Source: Affinundibacterium flavidum
GTDB taxonomy: Bacteria; Pseudomonadota; Gammaproteobacteria; Burkholderiales; Burkholderiaceae_D
Reading direction: 5' to 3'
Length of the DNA: 64,000 nucleotides
Assembly: GCF_014284175.1 (NCBI RefSeq)
Contig: NZ_JACOGA010000003.1
Coordinates: 291,115-355,114, forward strand
This document shows, piece after piece, positions 36,644 through 45,118 of this stretch (position 1 is the stretch's first letter; each line of letters starts with the position of its first letter). Below the pieces are notes generated by a model, which saw only the letters and a list, made by a program, of their open reading frames with translations, did not search any database and was not told the DNA's origin. The translations under genes and the position numbers were made by a program.

Positions 36644-37072
36644 ATTACCGTTGTTACGTTGATATTCCAGAAATTCTCTAGCTGACTCAGCTACGAAATC
36701 TGGACATTTTATATTGCTCTTTACATGCTCAAGCTCAAGTAACCAAAAATTTCTTTGAGAAGCTGGAATTTCACTATTCAGGATTCGATTCACCATATGC
36801 ACAGTTGCTTCGGTAGGTTGCCTCTTTAGCGAAGCACTTAATTTGTTTTGGTATTCAGGTGTACTTTCTAGCGCGTGAACTAAAGGGCCCGGACTTCCAA
36901 ATAATTCTTCTGGATATTTTTCAAGAAAAGAAAATATAGCATCTATGGCGAGTTCCCTATCAGGATGACTTTTGAAACCCTCAAGGATTTCATAGAGATT
37001 ACAAATATTTGTATCTTCATCTTCCAATTCAAACTTTTCGAGTGCTGAAATTACAAGATTAATTTGATTCAT
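36638..37072 (-). CDS. Helical immunity-like protein, first cassette ORF (144 aa)
   Basis: A soluble, mostly helical 144-residue protein. The pattern EEILEGFKSHPD-like start (YEILEGFKSHPDRELAIDAI), then FLEKYPEELFGSPGPLVHAL and TVHMVNRILNSEIPASQ, resembles HEAT-like immunity proteins such as the Imm30 type; that is from memory and unconfirmed. The ATG lies six bases after GTTAGGC (37085-37079), and the TAA stop lies inside the R'' box of the attC site, the exact layout of a gene cassette. AT-rich relative to its neighbours. No toxin gene is seen. Confidence 0.7.
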   Translation of the reverse strand: MNQINLVISALEKFELEDEDTNICNLYEILEGFKSHPDRELAIDAIFSFLEKYPEELFGSPGPLVHALESTPEYQNKLSASLKRQPTEATVHMVNRILNSEIPASQRNFWLLELEHVKSNIKCPDFVAESAREFLEYQRNNGNA

Positions 37073-37078
37073 ACGCGA

Positions 37079-37085
37079 GCCTAAC
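37079..37085 (-). other. GTTAGGC heptamer at the head of the cassette region
   Basis: A GTTRRRY-type R' sequence six bases before the start of the 144-aa ORF. It marks the probable upstream junction of the first cassette, but no matching R'' or full attC was found further upstream, so it may be the remains of an attachment point. The 37086-37288 gap holds no gene. Confidence 0.45.
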
Positions 37086-37288
37086 TAGATATAGGCGACA
37101 CGATGTCGCATAAAAATTTAACGTGACGCATAACACTTTTCATTCATCGTCTCCAAAGGCTTTTAAACATGGGCTTTCCGGCATTGCACTGTCCATTTCA
37201 TCACTACTAAAATTTCTGTGAAATGCGTCACGATTTTTTGCATTTTACCAAACACTTTAACAATTCAAACAACATCCCCCTACTTCCC

Positions 37289-38890
37289 CTACTTCCCCTT
37301 CTTCTCATCTTCCATTTCTTCACGCCGCTTTTCTTTCCACTCACGTTCGCGGGCGTCGATCACAGACAAGTCGTAATACTTCACATCAGGATCAAGTCGC
37401 GCTATATCCAATTGTGCCAAAGCTGCTGGTAGCGCGCCTTCTAAGGCATAGGCTTCGGCCAGTGCGATATGTTGCAGGGCTTGCTTGCCTTCCGCCGCGT
37501 AGGCCTTGGCTAGCAGATGTTGTAACTTGGCTTCGCGCCTGTATAAGGCGATTTGATCGCGTAAAAAGACTTCTGCTTCGGTATAGTTTTTTGCTTCAAT
37601 TAAGACTTCGGCATATTGATGCGCCAGTCCTCGTGCTAGGGGCAATTCACGTAAAGCATTCTTGGCTTTAAGGACAGCCAGATCTGGGCGTTTCTTACCC
37701 ATCTCAATATCAATCGCGAGGCTGGCGAAGGCGCTGGTTTCTTTCAACCATTTCTTCTGTGATGGCGACTGAGCAATTTGCGCTACGACTTCGTTTAAGA
37801 GTTTTTCGGCTTTCAGAAAATCGTTCTTTTTGTAGGCGACGAAGGCTAAACCATACTGCGCGCTTAAGCGACTTTCTTCATTACCGTTTTTAATTTGATT
37901 ATCAAACGCTACCGTGGCATCAATCAAACCTTGCGCCTTACTGTCTTGCAGCACGCGCACGCGCGCTTGAGTCAGATAAAAATCGAGGCCGTCTGCTCGT
38001 TGCCGGTAACGTTCACCAAATAAACGCCCTTGAATATCCGCCATACGCTCACTGGTCAAAGGATGACTGCGCAAGTACGACATCCCGGTATCGGTGTAAT
38101 TACGCGAGGCATGCTGCATGCGTCCAAAGAAGGCGAGCATGCCCGAGGTATCGTAGCCGCCGTCTCGCAGAATTTGAAAACCCATCCTGTCGGCTTCGCG
38201 TTCGGCATCTCGATTGAAGCTGAGCTGGCGCTGGATCGCCAATCCTTGTCCACCCATCACCATCGCCATCGCGGCATCGGGGCTAGAACGTGCGGCCAAT
38301 GCGGCTAAGATTAGAGCTGCAATGGGAATCAAGAAATCTTGCTTTTGGTTACCCAACATGCGCGCAATATGGCGTTGTGCGACGTGACCTATTTCATGCC
38401 CCATTACCGACGCCAGTTCAGACTCGGTCTGTGCTGCTAAAATTAATCCAGAATGAAATCCCAAAAATCCACCAGGAAACGCAAACGCATTTAAGACTGG
38501 ATCACGGACCGCAAAAAATTCAAATTCGTAAGAGGTTTCACCACGTGCATCGGGACGCTTATCTAACAAAGAATTACCCAGCTTAGTCAGATATTCAGTC
38601 ACCGGGCCATCTTCTAAATAGTCCGGATCATGCCGAACGCTACTCATGATTTGCTCACCAATTTTGCGTTCCATGATGGGCGAGAGATCACCGCGCGCGG
38701 TATCGCCTAAGGTGGGCAAAGTTTGGTTCTTCGTGGTACTCGGCGCAGGCGTCTGCGGTCCGGGCTTGGCACTAAATTGCGGCTGTGCCGTAGCGACATT
38801 GAAGGGGGCGAATACAGTCGAACAAGTAAAGCTCGCCAGCAATGTGAGCGAGATCAACTTAAGACGAAATTGCGGGAAATCTTTTTTCAC
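37289..38890 (-). CDS. M48-family metallopeptidase with TPR-like C-terminus (BepA/LoiP-like)
   Basis: A periplasmic zinc peptidase of 533 residues. It starts with GTG and has a signal peptide (LKLISLTLLASFTCSTVFA). The peptidase M48 domain (about 60-300) has the HExxH motif in ASVMGHEIGHVAQRH and the downstream Glu in READRMGFQILRDGGYD. The C-terminal 200 residues form helical repeats (FVAYKKNDFLKAEKLLNEV, EVLIEAKNYTEAEVFLRDQI) like the TPR of BepA/YfgC, which controls outer-membrane protein and LPS-transporter assembly. The role is inferred from that similarity. It is divergent from moaC. Confidence 0.9.
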   Translation of the reverse strand: MKKDFPQFRLKLISLTLLASFTCSTVFAPFNVATAQPQFSAKPGPQTPAPSTTKNQTLPTLGDTARGDLSPIMERKIGEQIMSSVRHDPDYLEDGPVTEYLTKLGNSLLDKRPDARGETSYEFEFFAVRDPVLNAFAFPGGFLGFHSGLILAAQTESELASVMGHEIGHVAQRHIARMLGNQKQDFLIPIAALILAALAARSSPDAAMAMVMGGQGLAIQRQLSFNRDAEREADRMGFQILRDGGYDTSGMLAFFGRMQHASRNYTDTGMSYLRSHPLTSERMADIQGRLFGERYRQRADGLDFYLTQARVRVLQDSKAQGLIDATVAFDNQIKNGNEESRLSAQYGLAFVAYKKNDFLKAEKLLNEVVAQIAQSPSQKKWLKETSAFASLAIDIEMGKKRPDLAVLKAKNALRELPLARGLAHQYAEVLIEAKNYTEAEVFLRDQIALYRREAKLQHLLAKAYAAEGKQALQHIALAEAYALEGALPAALAQLDIARLDPDVKYYDLSVIDAREREWKEKRREEMEDEKKGK

Positions 38891-39041
38891 GGTGATATGA
38901 TCACGAAATAATGTTGCTTTACCAAAGCTAAAAGTCGAATAACACCGTCACTACAGCTATTACAGCGACTAAGCGACGCCTATCCAAACAGACAGCTTAT
39001 ATTAACTCACAATCGCTCACAATCGAATCGAATGTTCATTT

Positions 39042-39563
39042 ATGACTAGCAAAACTTCTACAAGTTCTCCATCACCTGCAAATGGTGGCTTAACCCATTT
39101 TGATCAAGGTGGTCAGGCGCATATGGTTGATGTTGGCGATAAAAATAGCACGCACCGTATCGCTGTTGCCGCAGGCAAAATACGCATGCAACCCGCCACC
39201 TTCGAATTAATCCAAAGCGGCAATGCCAAGAAAGGCGACGTTATCGGGATTGCCCGGATTGCCGCGATCATGGCAGCGAAGCGTACCAGTGATCTAATTC
39301 CTTTATGTCATCCACTTGCGCTCACCCGCGTTACCGTGGATTTTCAACTCGTGCCAGAAAACCATAGCGTTGAGTGTCAGGCGCAAGTGGAAACCTACGG
39401 AAAAACCGGCGTAGAGATGGAAGCCCTAACCGCCGTGCAAGTTGGCTTACTGACTATCTACGATATGTGTAAAGCAGTTGATCGCGGGATGGTGATGAGC
39501 GATATTCGCGTGTTAGAAAAACATGGTGGAAAATCGGGGGATTGGACTGCTGTTATTGATTGA
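39042..39563 (+). CDS. moaC: Cyclic pyranopterin monophosphate synthase
   Basis: MoaC converts the MoaA product to cPMP in molybdenum cofactor synthesis. The 173-residue protein shows [18 protein letters not shown] at the start, [19 protein letters not shown] in the active-site region, and [20 protein letters not shown] near the end, all MoaC signatures. The first 15 residues are a variable extension. No other moa genes are nearby. Confidence 0.95.
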   Translation: MTSKTSTSSPSPANGGLTHFDQGGQAHMVDVGDKNSTHRIAVAAGKIRMQPATFELIQSGNAKKGDVIGIARIAAIMAAKRTSDLIPLCHPLALTRVTVDFQLVPENHSVECQAQVETYGKTGVEMEALTAVQVGLLTIYDMCKAVDRGMVMSDIRVLEKHGGKSGDWTAVID

Positions 39564-39834
39564 TACGTGCCGATTAAGACATACGTAACAAGAGGTATTT
39601 TCTCGCCTTCGCACAATGCAGTTCAAAATAAGTTTCTTGGCAATTCAGCGCGCCTTATTCGGCTCCTTCCCCCCTCAAGGAGGAAACTCCCTCCAAATTG
39701 ACATTCGGATTTCTCAGCGGAATTTCAAATCAAATTTGACGAGATTAGTATTGCGATTAATAGATATGCGCTTCTTCGACGGGAACTATTTTTCCGAACT
39801 GAATCTGGCTTCGGTGAAGAAACGCATTAACATT

Positions 39835-41550
39835 TTATTGAGCATCACGGGGCGGCATTTTTGCGAAAACATCTGCGTAGCATTGATTCGTTTTTGCCAG
39901 ATCATTCCAATAATCGTAATACTCGGTATATACCAAAGGATGCAGGCGATGCAGAGTCCGCATAGTCCGTTGAGCAGCATCGGTACGTCCATTCAGGCAA
40001 TACACCTGCGCCAACTTATCTAAGATGTGTACATAGCCAAAACGATGGCTGGCTTTTTCTACGAATTGAATTTCAACGTCACTCATGCCTGAGTGCGGCG
40101 TCACTCTGAGCAATTTGAAGTAATCATAGTAGTCAGGCATGAAACTGACGGCAGGTGCGGTAATTTTTTGCGCCGGAATATCGGCATAGTCTTTCACTTG
40201 CCGAAAGGCGATGAAACCGTCAACTACACGGTGGTAATCGATCCAACCCCACGTCAGCAAACCCAGACAAATAGGGACGATTAACACGACAACGCGACGA
40301 GATATGTACACTCCAGCATTCTGCCAACGGAACTGATGCACAGCGCCCATCAACACCCCGACTGGCAGCAATACGTAGGCGTACCACAATGGAAATTCGA
40401 CCAAACTATGCACACCAACGGCCATTAAAATCATCAGCACAAAGACGACGGTATTATTTTGCAACGCAAGTTTGTTACAACAGGTCTTCCAACACCAGAT
40501 TATGCATGCCGAAAAAAAAGCCAGCGTAAATGGAAACCCTAATTCCGCCGCGAAATTCAGCACGATATTGTGCGCATGCTCGGCATACGTCGTTGAAGAA
40601 AAGTCGGCCGCGATCGCCACCTGTTGCGCGCCAAATCCAAACCAGCCAACGCCAAACCAAGGATGTGTGGTCGCCATTGCCCAAGCATGTTGAAGCAAAA
40701 CCGTGCGTTCAGAACGACCACCAACGCGCTCGCCCAAAGTTCCAACAACAAATCCCATCCACTTAGCCAATATTGGCAAACTCAGCAGCAATAAGACATA
40801 GATCAACAACAGACTCGCCACGCCCAGCCAACTCGCCTTACGACTATGCTGGCGCAGCAATATGCTCAATCCCGCGAACAGAGGCAAAATAATCCAGGCG
40901 ATACGCGATTGCGTTAAAACCAATCCCCACAACATAAAGCAAGCCAGCAACCACGCGAGCAAACCAGGCATACGTGACACTTGCAGCAACCACCAAAGTG
41001 AAGCGAATCCAAAGCAAATCAACAGCGCCAATTGATTCGGCTGTGCCACATTGGCAAATGCGCGGATGGGGCTAACACCATCATTACGTATATACATCAC
41101 GAATGGACGCCAATCCAATCCCATAATCTGAACTTGCTGCATGGCGACTGAGAGCAAGGTTGCACCTAAAAAAACTAACGACAGTGCCCAGCATAAGCTT
41201 CGCATATTTCCTGCGAGTGTTACCCAAGTCGCCCCGAGACACATCGCACATATCAAACTAAATAAAATAAATAGGGGATACGCAAGCGCGGCATAACTAC
41301 TGAGCCCCATGAACATTTGCAGTCCGACATAGGCGATTAACGCAAAGACCAATAAACTATTGGCTGGCAGGACGAACCTTCCTTGTCCTACACCCCAGAG
41401 CGGAATCATCGCCACAAATACCCCCAAGCACACGGCGAATTCATGATAAAAGCTACGATAGGGATGTACATGTCCGGTGTAAAGCTGCGCAAATAGCACA
41501 CTGGCACTAAAAACAAACAAGGATAAATAACTGCGATTTATAGGAAACAT
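39835..41550 (-). CDS. pglL: PglL/Wzy-type O-oligosaccharyltransferase
   Basis: A polytopic membrane protein of 571 residues from the Wzy_C (O-antigen ligase/PglL) family. Many membrane helices fill about 1-430; the periplasmic loop carries HPWFGVGWFGFGAQQVA and the catalytic-type histidine region TYAEHAHNIVLNFAAELGFP. A soluble C-terminal tail (about 455-571) looks like the second Wzy domain of PglL proteins. The divergent neighbour is a TfpX/TfpZ pilin accessory gene, which strongly favours pilin O-glycosylation over O-antigen ligation. The glycan is not encoded in this window. Confidence 0.85.
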   Translation of the reverse strand: MFPINRSYLSLFVFSASVLFAQLYTGHVHPYRSFYHEFAVCLGVFVAMIPLWGVGQGRFVLPANSLLVFALIAYVGLQMFMGLSSYAALAYPLFILFSLICAMCLGATWVTLAGNMRSLCWALSLVFLGATLLSVAMQQVQIMGLDWRPFVMYIRNDGVSPIRAFANVAQPNQLALLICFGFASLWWLLQVSRMPGLLAWLLACFMLWGLVLTQSRIAWIILPLFAGLSILLRQHSRKASWLGVASLLLIYVLLLLSLPILAKWMGFVVGTLGERVGGRSERTVLLQHAWAMATTHPWFGVGWFGFGAQQVAIAADFSSTTYAEHAHNIVLNFAAELGFPFTLAFFSACIIWCWKTCCNKLALQNNTVVFVLMILMAVGVHSLVEFPLWYAYVLLPVGVLMGAVHQFRWQNAGVYISRRVVVLIVPICLGLLTWGWIDYHRVVDGFIAFRQVKDYADIPAQKITAPAVSFMPDYYDYFKLLRVTPHSGMSDVEIQFVEKASHRFGYVHILDKLAQVYCLNGRTDAAQRTMRTLHRLHPLVYTEYYDYWNDLAKTNQCYADVFAKMPPRDAQ

Positions 41551-41711
41551 CTTTTTTAGAAAAAATTAGTGAGCCGATTGCTCTTGATTTTTGGAAGTAG
41601 CTCTACTATTTTAATCGATGATTTTTTATAGCCGCCATTGTTAGTGCAAAATAGAGCATCTGTGGAAGGCTCCAACATCACCTTTTCATTACCAACTTTC
41701 GATTGAATAAC

Positions 41712-42461
41712 ATGCTGACTAACCGTTTATCCAGCTTAAACCGCTATCAAGCGTTTGGCCTCCACTTTCTGGCGAGTGCGATCGTCATTACCTGCATTTT
41801 TAGTTTCGTGAAATTGGTCTGGTATCCCCATCAGCTATTCGAGGTTGCAAATGGATTTGAACTATTAAAAATACTGATAGCAGTAGACCTAATTTTAGGC
41901 CCGTTGGTCATGTTGGTGATTTTCAATCCGCAAAAAAAATCTCTGAAATTTGATGTTGCTGCGGTACTGATATGTCAATTATTGTTCCTCGGCTATGGTG
42001 TGTGGGCATTGTACACAGCAAGGCCAGTCTATCTAGCGTTTGTCGAGAAACAATTTGTGCTAGTTAAAGCGAATGAAATTGACGATATCGATATTGCGAA
42101 AGTGAGCCTTGAGGAATTTAAGCAATTACCACAATTGGGTCCAATATTCACTGGCACACAACTACCAGACTCTCTGCAAAAACGCCAAGAGATCTTATTC
42201 GCAGGATTGTGGAATATGGGGATAGAGAATTTGCCGCAATACTATGTTGACTATGCCCAAGTTAAGGTTCAGGTGCTGACCGCTAGCAAAGAACTAGCAC
42301 AACAAAATATTGATAAAACAACTCAAACTCAACTTGAAGAAATTCGACTTAATTTCGAGAAGCAGGGTAAGAAAGTACTATTTTGCCCTATAAAAACTAA
42401 GGCTAAACAACTGTTTGTTGTGGTCGATGCGAGTAACGGAGATGCACTCACAATCAACTAA
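41712..42461 (+). CDS. TfpX/TfpZ-family type IV pilin accessory protein
   Basis: A 249-residue protein, started at the ATG at 41712 (an in-frame TTG lies nine bases before). It has three or four N-terminal helices (FGLHFLASAIVITCIFSFVK, LLKILIAVDLILGPLVMLVI, VAAVLICQLLFLGYGVWALY) and a periplasmic C-terminal half with LPDSLQKRQEILFAGLWNMG and LPQYYVDYAQV. TfpX/TfpZ proteins work with particular type IV pilins, aiding their surface assembly. It is divergent from the PglL gene; the one pilin gene in the window is 14 kb away. Confidence 0.82.
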   Translation: MLTNRLSSLNRYQAFGLHFLASAIVITCIFSFVKLVWYPHQLFEVANGFELLKILIAVDLILGPLVMLVIFNPQKKSLKFDVAAVLICQLLFLGYGVWALYTARPVYLAFVEKQFVLVKANEIDDIDIAKVSLEEFKQLPQLGPIFTGTQLPDSLQKRQEILFAGLWNMGIENLPQYYVDYAQVKVQVLTASKELAQQNIDKTTQTQLEEIRLNFEKQGKKVLFCPIKTKAKQLFVVVDASNGDALTIN

Positions 42462-42472
42462 GCACATACAAA

Positions 42473-42502
42473 AATGGCGAGGTTGCTTAGCACCTCGCCA
42501 TT
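42473..42502. terminator. Bidirectional terminator between the pilin accessory and FHA genes
   Basis: An 11-pair stem AATGGCGAGGT/ACCTCGCCATT with an 8-base loop sits between two convergent genes. A-rich sequence on one side and TTCTTT on the other fit weak termination in both directions. Confidence 0.75.
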
Positions 42503-42548
42503 CTTTACACTTGAGAATATTGCTAGACGTTTTGCCGCTCAAGTAAAT

Positions 42549-43130
42549 CTAGTTTAGTTGGAACTCCATCTTTGTTCCTGATAAATCGATTTCGTCTCCA
42601 TGCGCCAAAATACGTGGTCGCGCATCAATTGTTTCACCATTGATTTTTGGAAATACTTTTCCCTCTACGAAAGTGATCTTAAAACGATTCCCTTCGCGCG
42701 CAATCGACACGACTAAAATACCGGGACTACCCAAGGTGGTGACAGGCTTAGACAGTATCATTTCTTTGCCAGCATTCGCACCATTCAATACCTTGATTTT
42801 TCCGACCTTCAAAGTCTCATCTGGAGAAATTTGATAGTTGTCAACCTCGACCACAAATTTCAATTGATATTTACCCAACTCAATCACGTCGTCATTTTGC
42901 AACAAATGCTTTTTGATTGGCTGCCCATTCACTGATGTACCGTTAGTGCTACCCAAATCTAGGATAAAAGTTCCTTCAGAGGTCGTGTCTATAGCTGCGT
43001 GGCGTCCACTTACCGCGAGATGATCCAAGACCAAGTCATTACCAGGTCGACGCCCAATATTCAGACGCGCACGGTCAATATTAAATTCTTTTTGAACCTG
43101 ACCATTAAAAGTCACCACAACTTTTGCCAT
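42549..43130 (-). CDS. FHA-domain protein
   Basis: A 193-residue soluble protein. The N-terminal FHA domain (about 22-90) has the phosphothreonine-binding residues in LNIGRRPGNDLVLDHLAVSG-RHA and FILDLGSTNGTSVNG. A second, weaker FHA-like domain is at about 105-192 (VGKIKVLNGANAGKEMILSK, TTLGSPG, ... AHGDEIDLSGTKMEFQL). It should bind a phosphorylated partner. A PP2C phosphatase is encoded 55 bases upstream on the same strand, so the two form a phospho-signalling pair. No kinase gene is in the window. Confidence 0.9.
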   Translation of the reverse strand: MAKVVVTFNGQVQKEFNIDRARLNIGRRPGNDLVLDHLAVSGRHAAIDTTSEGTFILDLGSTNGTSVNGQPIKKHLLQNDDVIELGKYQLKFVVEVDNYQISPDETLKVGKIKVLNGANAGKEMILSKPVTTLGSPGILVVSIAREGNRFKITFVEGKVFPKINGETIDARPRILAHGDEIDLSGTKMEFQLN

Positions 43131-43185
43131 ATTATGCCCACCGGATACAGAAAATAAATTGAATTAGAATGAAATTGCTTGTTTT

Positions 43186-43992
43186 TTAACTAGCAAAAAT
43201 ATACTCCATAAAGCCACGCTCATGCAATTCTTTCACACGTATTAAAACAACGGATATGTTGTCAAAGCCTCCCTGCCGATTTGCCAAATACACTAAAGTC
43301 TTGCAACAAGTGTCTAAATCTGCAGATTGCTCGCGCAGTACGGTCTGAATGTAAATCTGGTCTAGCATGTCGCTCAAACCATCTGAACAAAGAACAAAAA
43401 TATCATCTTGCCTCAATTGATGATCATGCACTTCGACTTCGATTTCTTCGTGTGAACCAACTGCACGTGTAATAAGATTCTTAATTGGCGACAAATGTGC
43501 ATCCGCTTGAGAAATCAGCCCCGCATCGATTTGTGCCTGCAACACAGAATGATCGCGCGTTATTTGCTCCAGAAAATTATCCCGAAACAAATACGCACGT
43601 GAGTCACCAACATGTCCGATCACCAACTTATCATGATGACACAATGCGGTTACTATGGTGGTCCCCATCCCAAAATTATCGGGATTTGCATTGGCTAGTT
43701 CAATAACCTTTTCATTGGCATACACAATGGCATCATGTATCCATTTTTGAGGCATCGATGACTGCCACGGCATACGAGGCAGCCAAGAATTTGCTTGTTT
43801 TTGGCGGATCTGCTCGCTGACCAAATCAACACTCATTTGGCTTGCTACCTCTCCTGCGTTATACCCGCCCATTCCATCTGCCAGGATCGCCAAGCCAGCC
43901 TCAGGGCAAATAGCAATCGCGTCCTCATTATGACTGCGGACTAAACCTGTGTCAGTATGACTAGCAAACTCCAAAACAGTATGTGCATGCAT
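43186..43992 (-). CDS. PP2C-family Ser/Thr protein phosphatase
   Basis: A 268-residue phosphatase of the PP2C/Stp type. Metal-site motifs are intact: TGLVRSHNEDAIAI, AILADGMGGYNAGEVAS, HVGDSRAYLFRDN, FVLCSDGLSDML and QGGFDNISVVLIR. The ATG at 43992 begins MHAHTVLEFASHTDTG; the longer frame uses a TTG and adds 18 residues without support. It should dephosphorylate Ser/Thr targets, probably including ligands of the FHA protein encoded next. Confidence 0.9.
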   Translation of the reverse strand: MHAHTVLEFASHTDTGLVRSHNEDAIAICPEAGLAILADGMGGYNAGEVASQMSVDLVSEQIRQKQANSWLPRMPWQSSMPQKWIHDAIVYANEKVIELANANPDNFGMGTTIVTALCHHDKLVIGHVGDSRAYLFRDNFLEQITRDHSVLQAQIDAGLISQADAHLSPIKNLITRAVGSHEEIEVEVHDHQLRQDDIFVLCSDGLSDMLDQIYIQTVLREQSADLDTCCKTLVYLANRQGGFDNISVVLIRVKELHERGFMEYIFAS

Positions 43993-44175
43993 GTATGAAT
44001 TAGACGAAATGAAATCGACGATAGCCAAAACTAGTGAAAGGCGCAACCAAATCTGAAGTTATCGAGCTTACCATTAACAGAGAGAAATATCAGCCTGGAG
44101 TGGAAATTTTGATGTTTCAATCGCGCAACTACAACATTCTTTTTGCACCATCGGTCTGGTGACGGCAACAAAAAA

Positions 44176-44191
44176 GGGAGCACAAGCTCCC
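44176..44191 (-). terminator. Rho-independent terminator of sucCD
   Basis: Stem GGGAGC/GCTCCC with an ACAA loop, flanked by A- and T-runs, 28 bases beyond the sucD stop. Confidence 0.9.
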
Positions 44192-44218
44192 TTTTTTTAA
44201 AACAACCAATCTTCTAAA

Positions 44219-45100
44219 TTACAGCATGGCTTTCAACAAGCGTGCCATTTCAGATGGATTCTTCGTTGCTTTGATACCGCATTCTTCCATGATGTCCAAT
44301 TTTGCTTGCGCAGTATCAGCACCACCAGAAATTAATGCACCAGCATGACCCATACGTTTGCCTGGAGGCGCAGTCACACCAGCGATGAAACCAACGACTG
44401 GTTTCTTCATGTTGTCACGTACCCAGTAAGAAGCATTCGCTTCATCTGGACCACCGATTTCACCGATCATGATGACAGCGTCTGTATCAGGATCATCATT
44501 GAACATCTTCATGACGTCGATATGCTTCAAACCGTTGATAGGATCGCCACCAATACCAACTGCGGAAGATTGACCCAGACCGAGTGCAGTCAATTGACCA
44601 ACCGCTTCGTAAGTCAATGTACCGGAACGGGAAACCACGCCGATACGACCTTTACGGTGGATATGACCAGGCATAATACCGATTTTGATTTCGTCTGGTG
44701 TGATCAAACCTGGGCAGTTAGGTCCGAGCAATTTTGTTTTGCTACCAGCTTTTGCCATACGGTCTTTCAACATCATCATGTCACGGACAGGAATACCTTC
44801 TGTGATACAAATCGCCAAATCGAGATCCGCTTCAACGGCTTCCCAGATCGCAGCCGCTGCACCTGCTGGTGGAACGTAGATTACGGAAACAGTTGCACCA
44901 GTAGCCGCTTTAGCTTCAGAAACATTCGCGAAAATTGGAATGCCTTCGAAATCTTCACCAGCTTTCTTAGGATTAACGCCAGCAACGAAACAGTTTTGAC
45001 CGTTTGCGTAATCGCGGCACATACGTGTATGGAACTGGCCAGTTTTGCCAGTGATACCTTGGGTGATGACTTTAGTGTCTTTATTAATCAGGATGGACAT
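44219..45100 (-). CDS. sucD: Succinyl-CoA ligase, alpha subunit
   Basis: The alpha subunit binds CoA and carries the phosphohistidine intermediate of the TCA-cycle enzyme. The 293-residue protein has the Rossmann start TQGITGKTGQFHTRMC, the GPNCPGLITPDEIKIG block, VSRSGTLTYEAVGQL, and the active-site His in GKRMGHAGALISGG. It follows sucC by 18 bases; a strong terminator ends the operon. Confidence 0.97.
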   Translation of the reverse strand: MSILINKDTKVITQGITGKTGQFHTRMCRDYANGQNCFVAGVNPKKAGEDFEGIPIFANVSEAKAATGATVSVIYVPPAGAAAAIWEAVEADLDLAICITEGIPVRDMMMLKDRMAKAGSKTKLLGPNCPGLITPDEIKIGIMPGHIHRKGRIGVVSRSGTLTYEAVGQLTALGLGQSSAVGIGGDPINGLKHIDVMKMFNDDPDTDAVIMIGEIGGPDEANASYWVRDNMKKPVVGFIAGVTAPPGKRMGHAGALISGGADTAQAKLDIMEECGIKATKNPSEMARLLKAML

Positions 45101-45118
45101 ATTGATTCCTTGCGAAAA

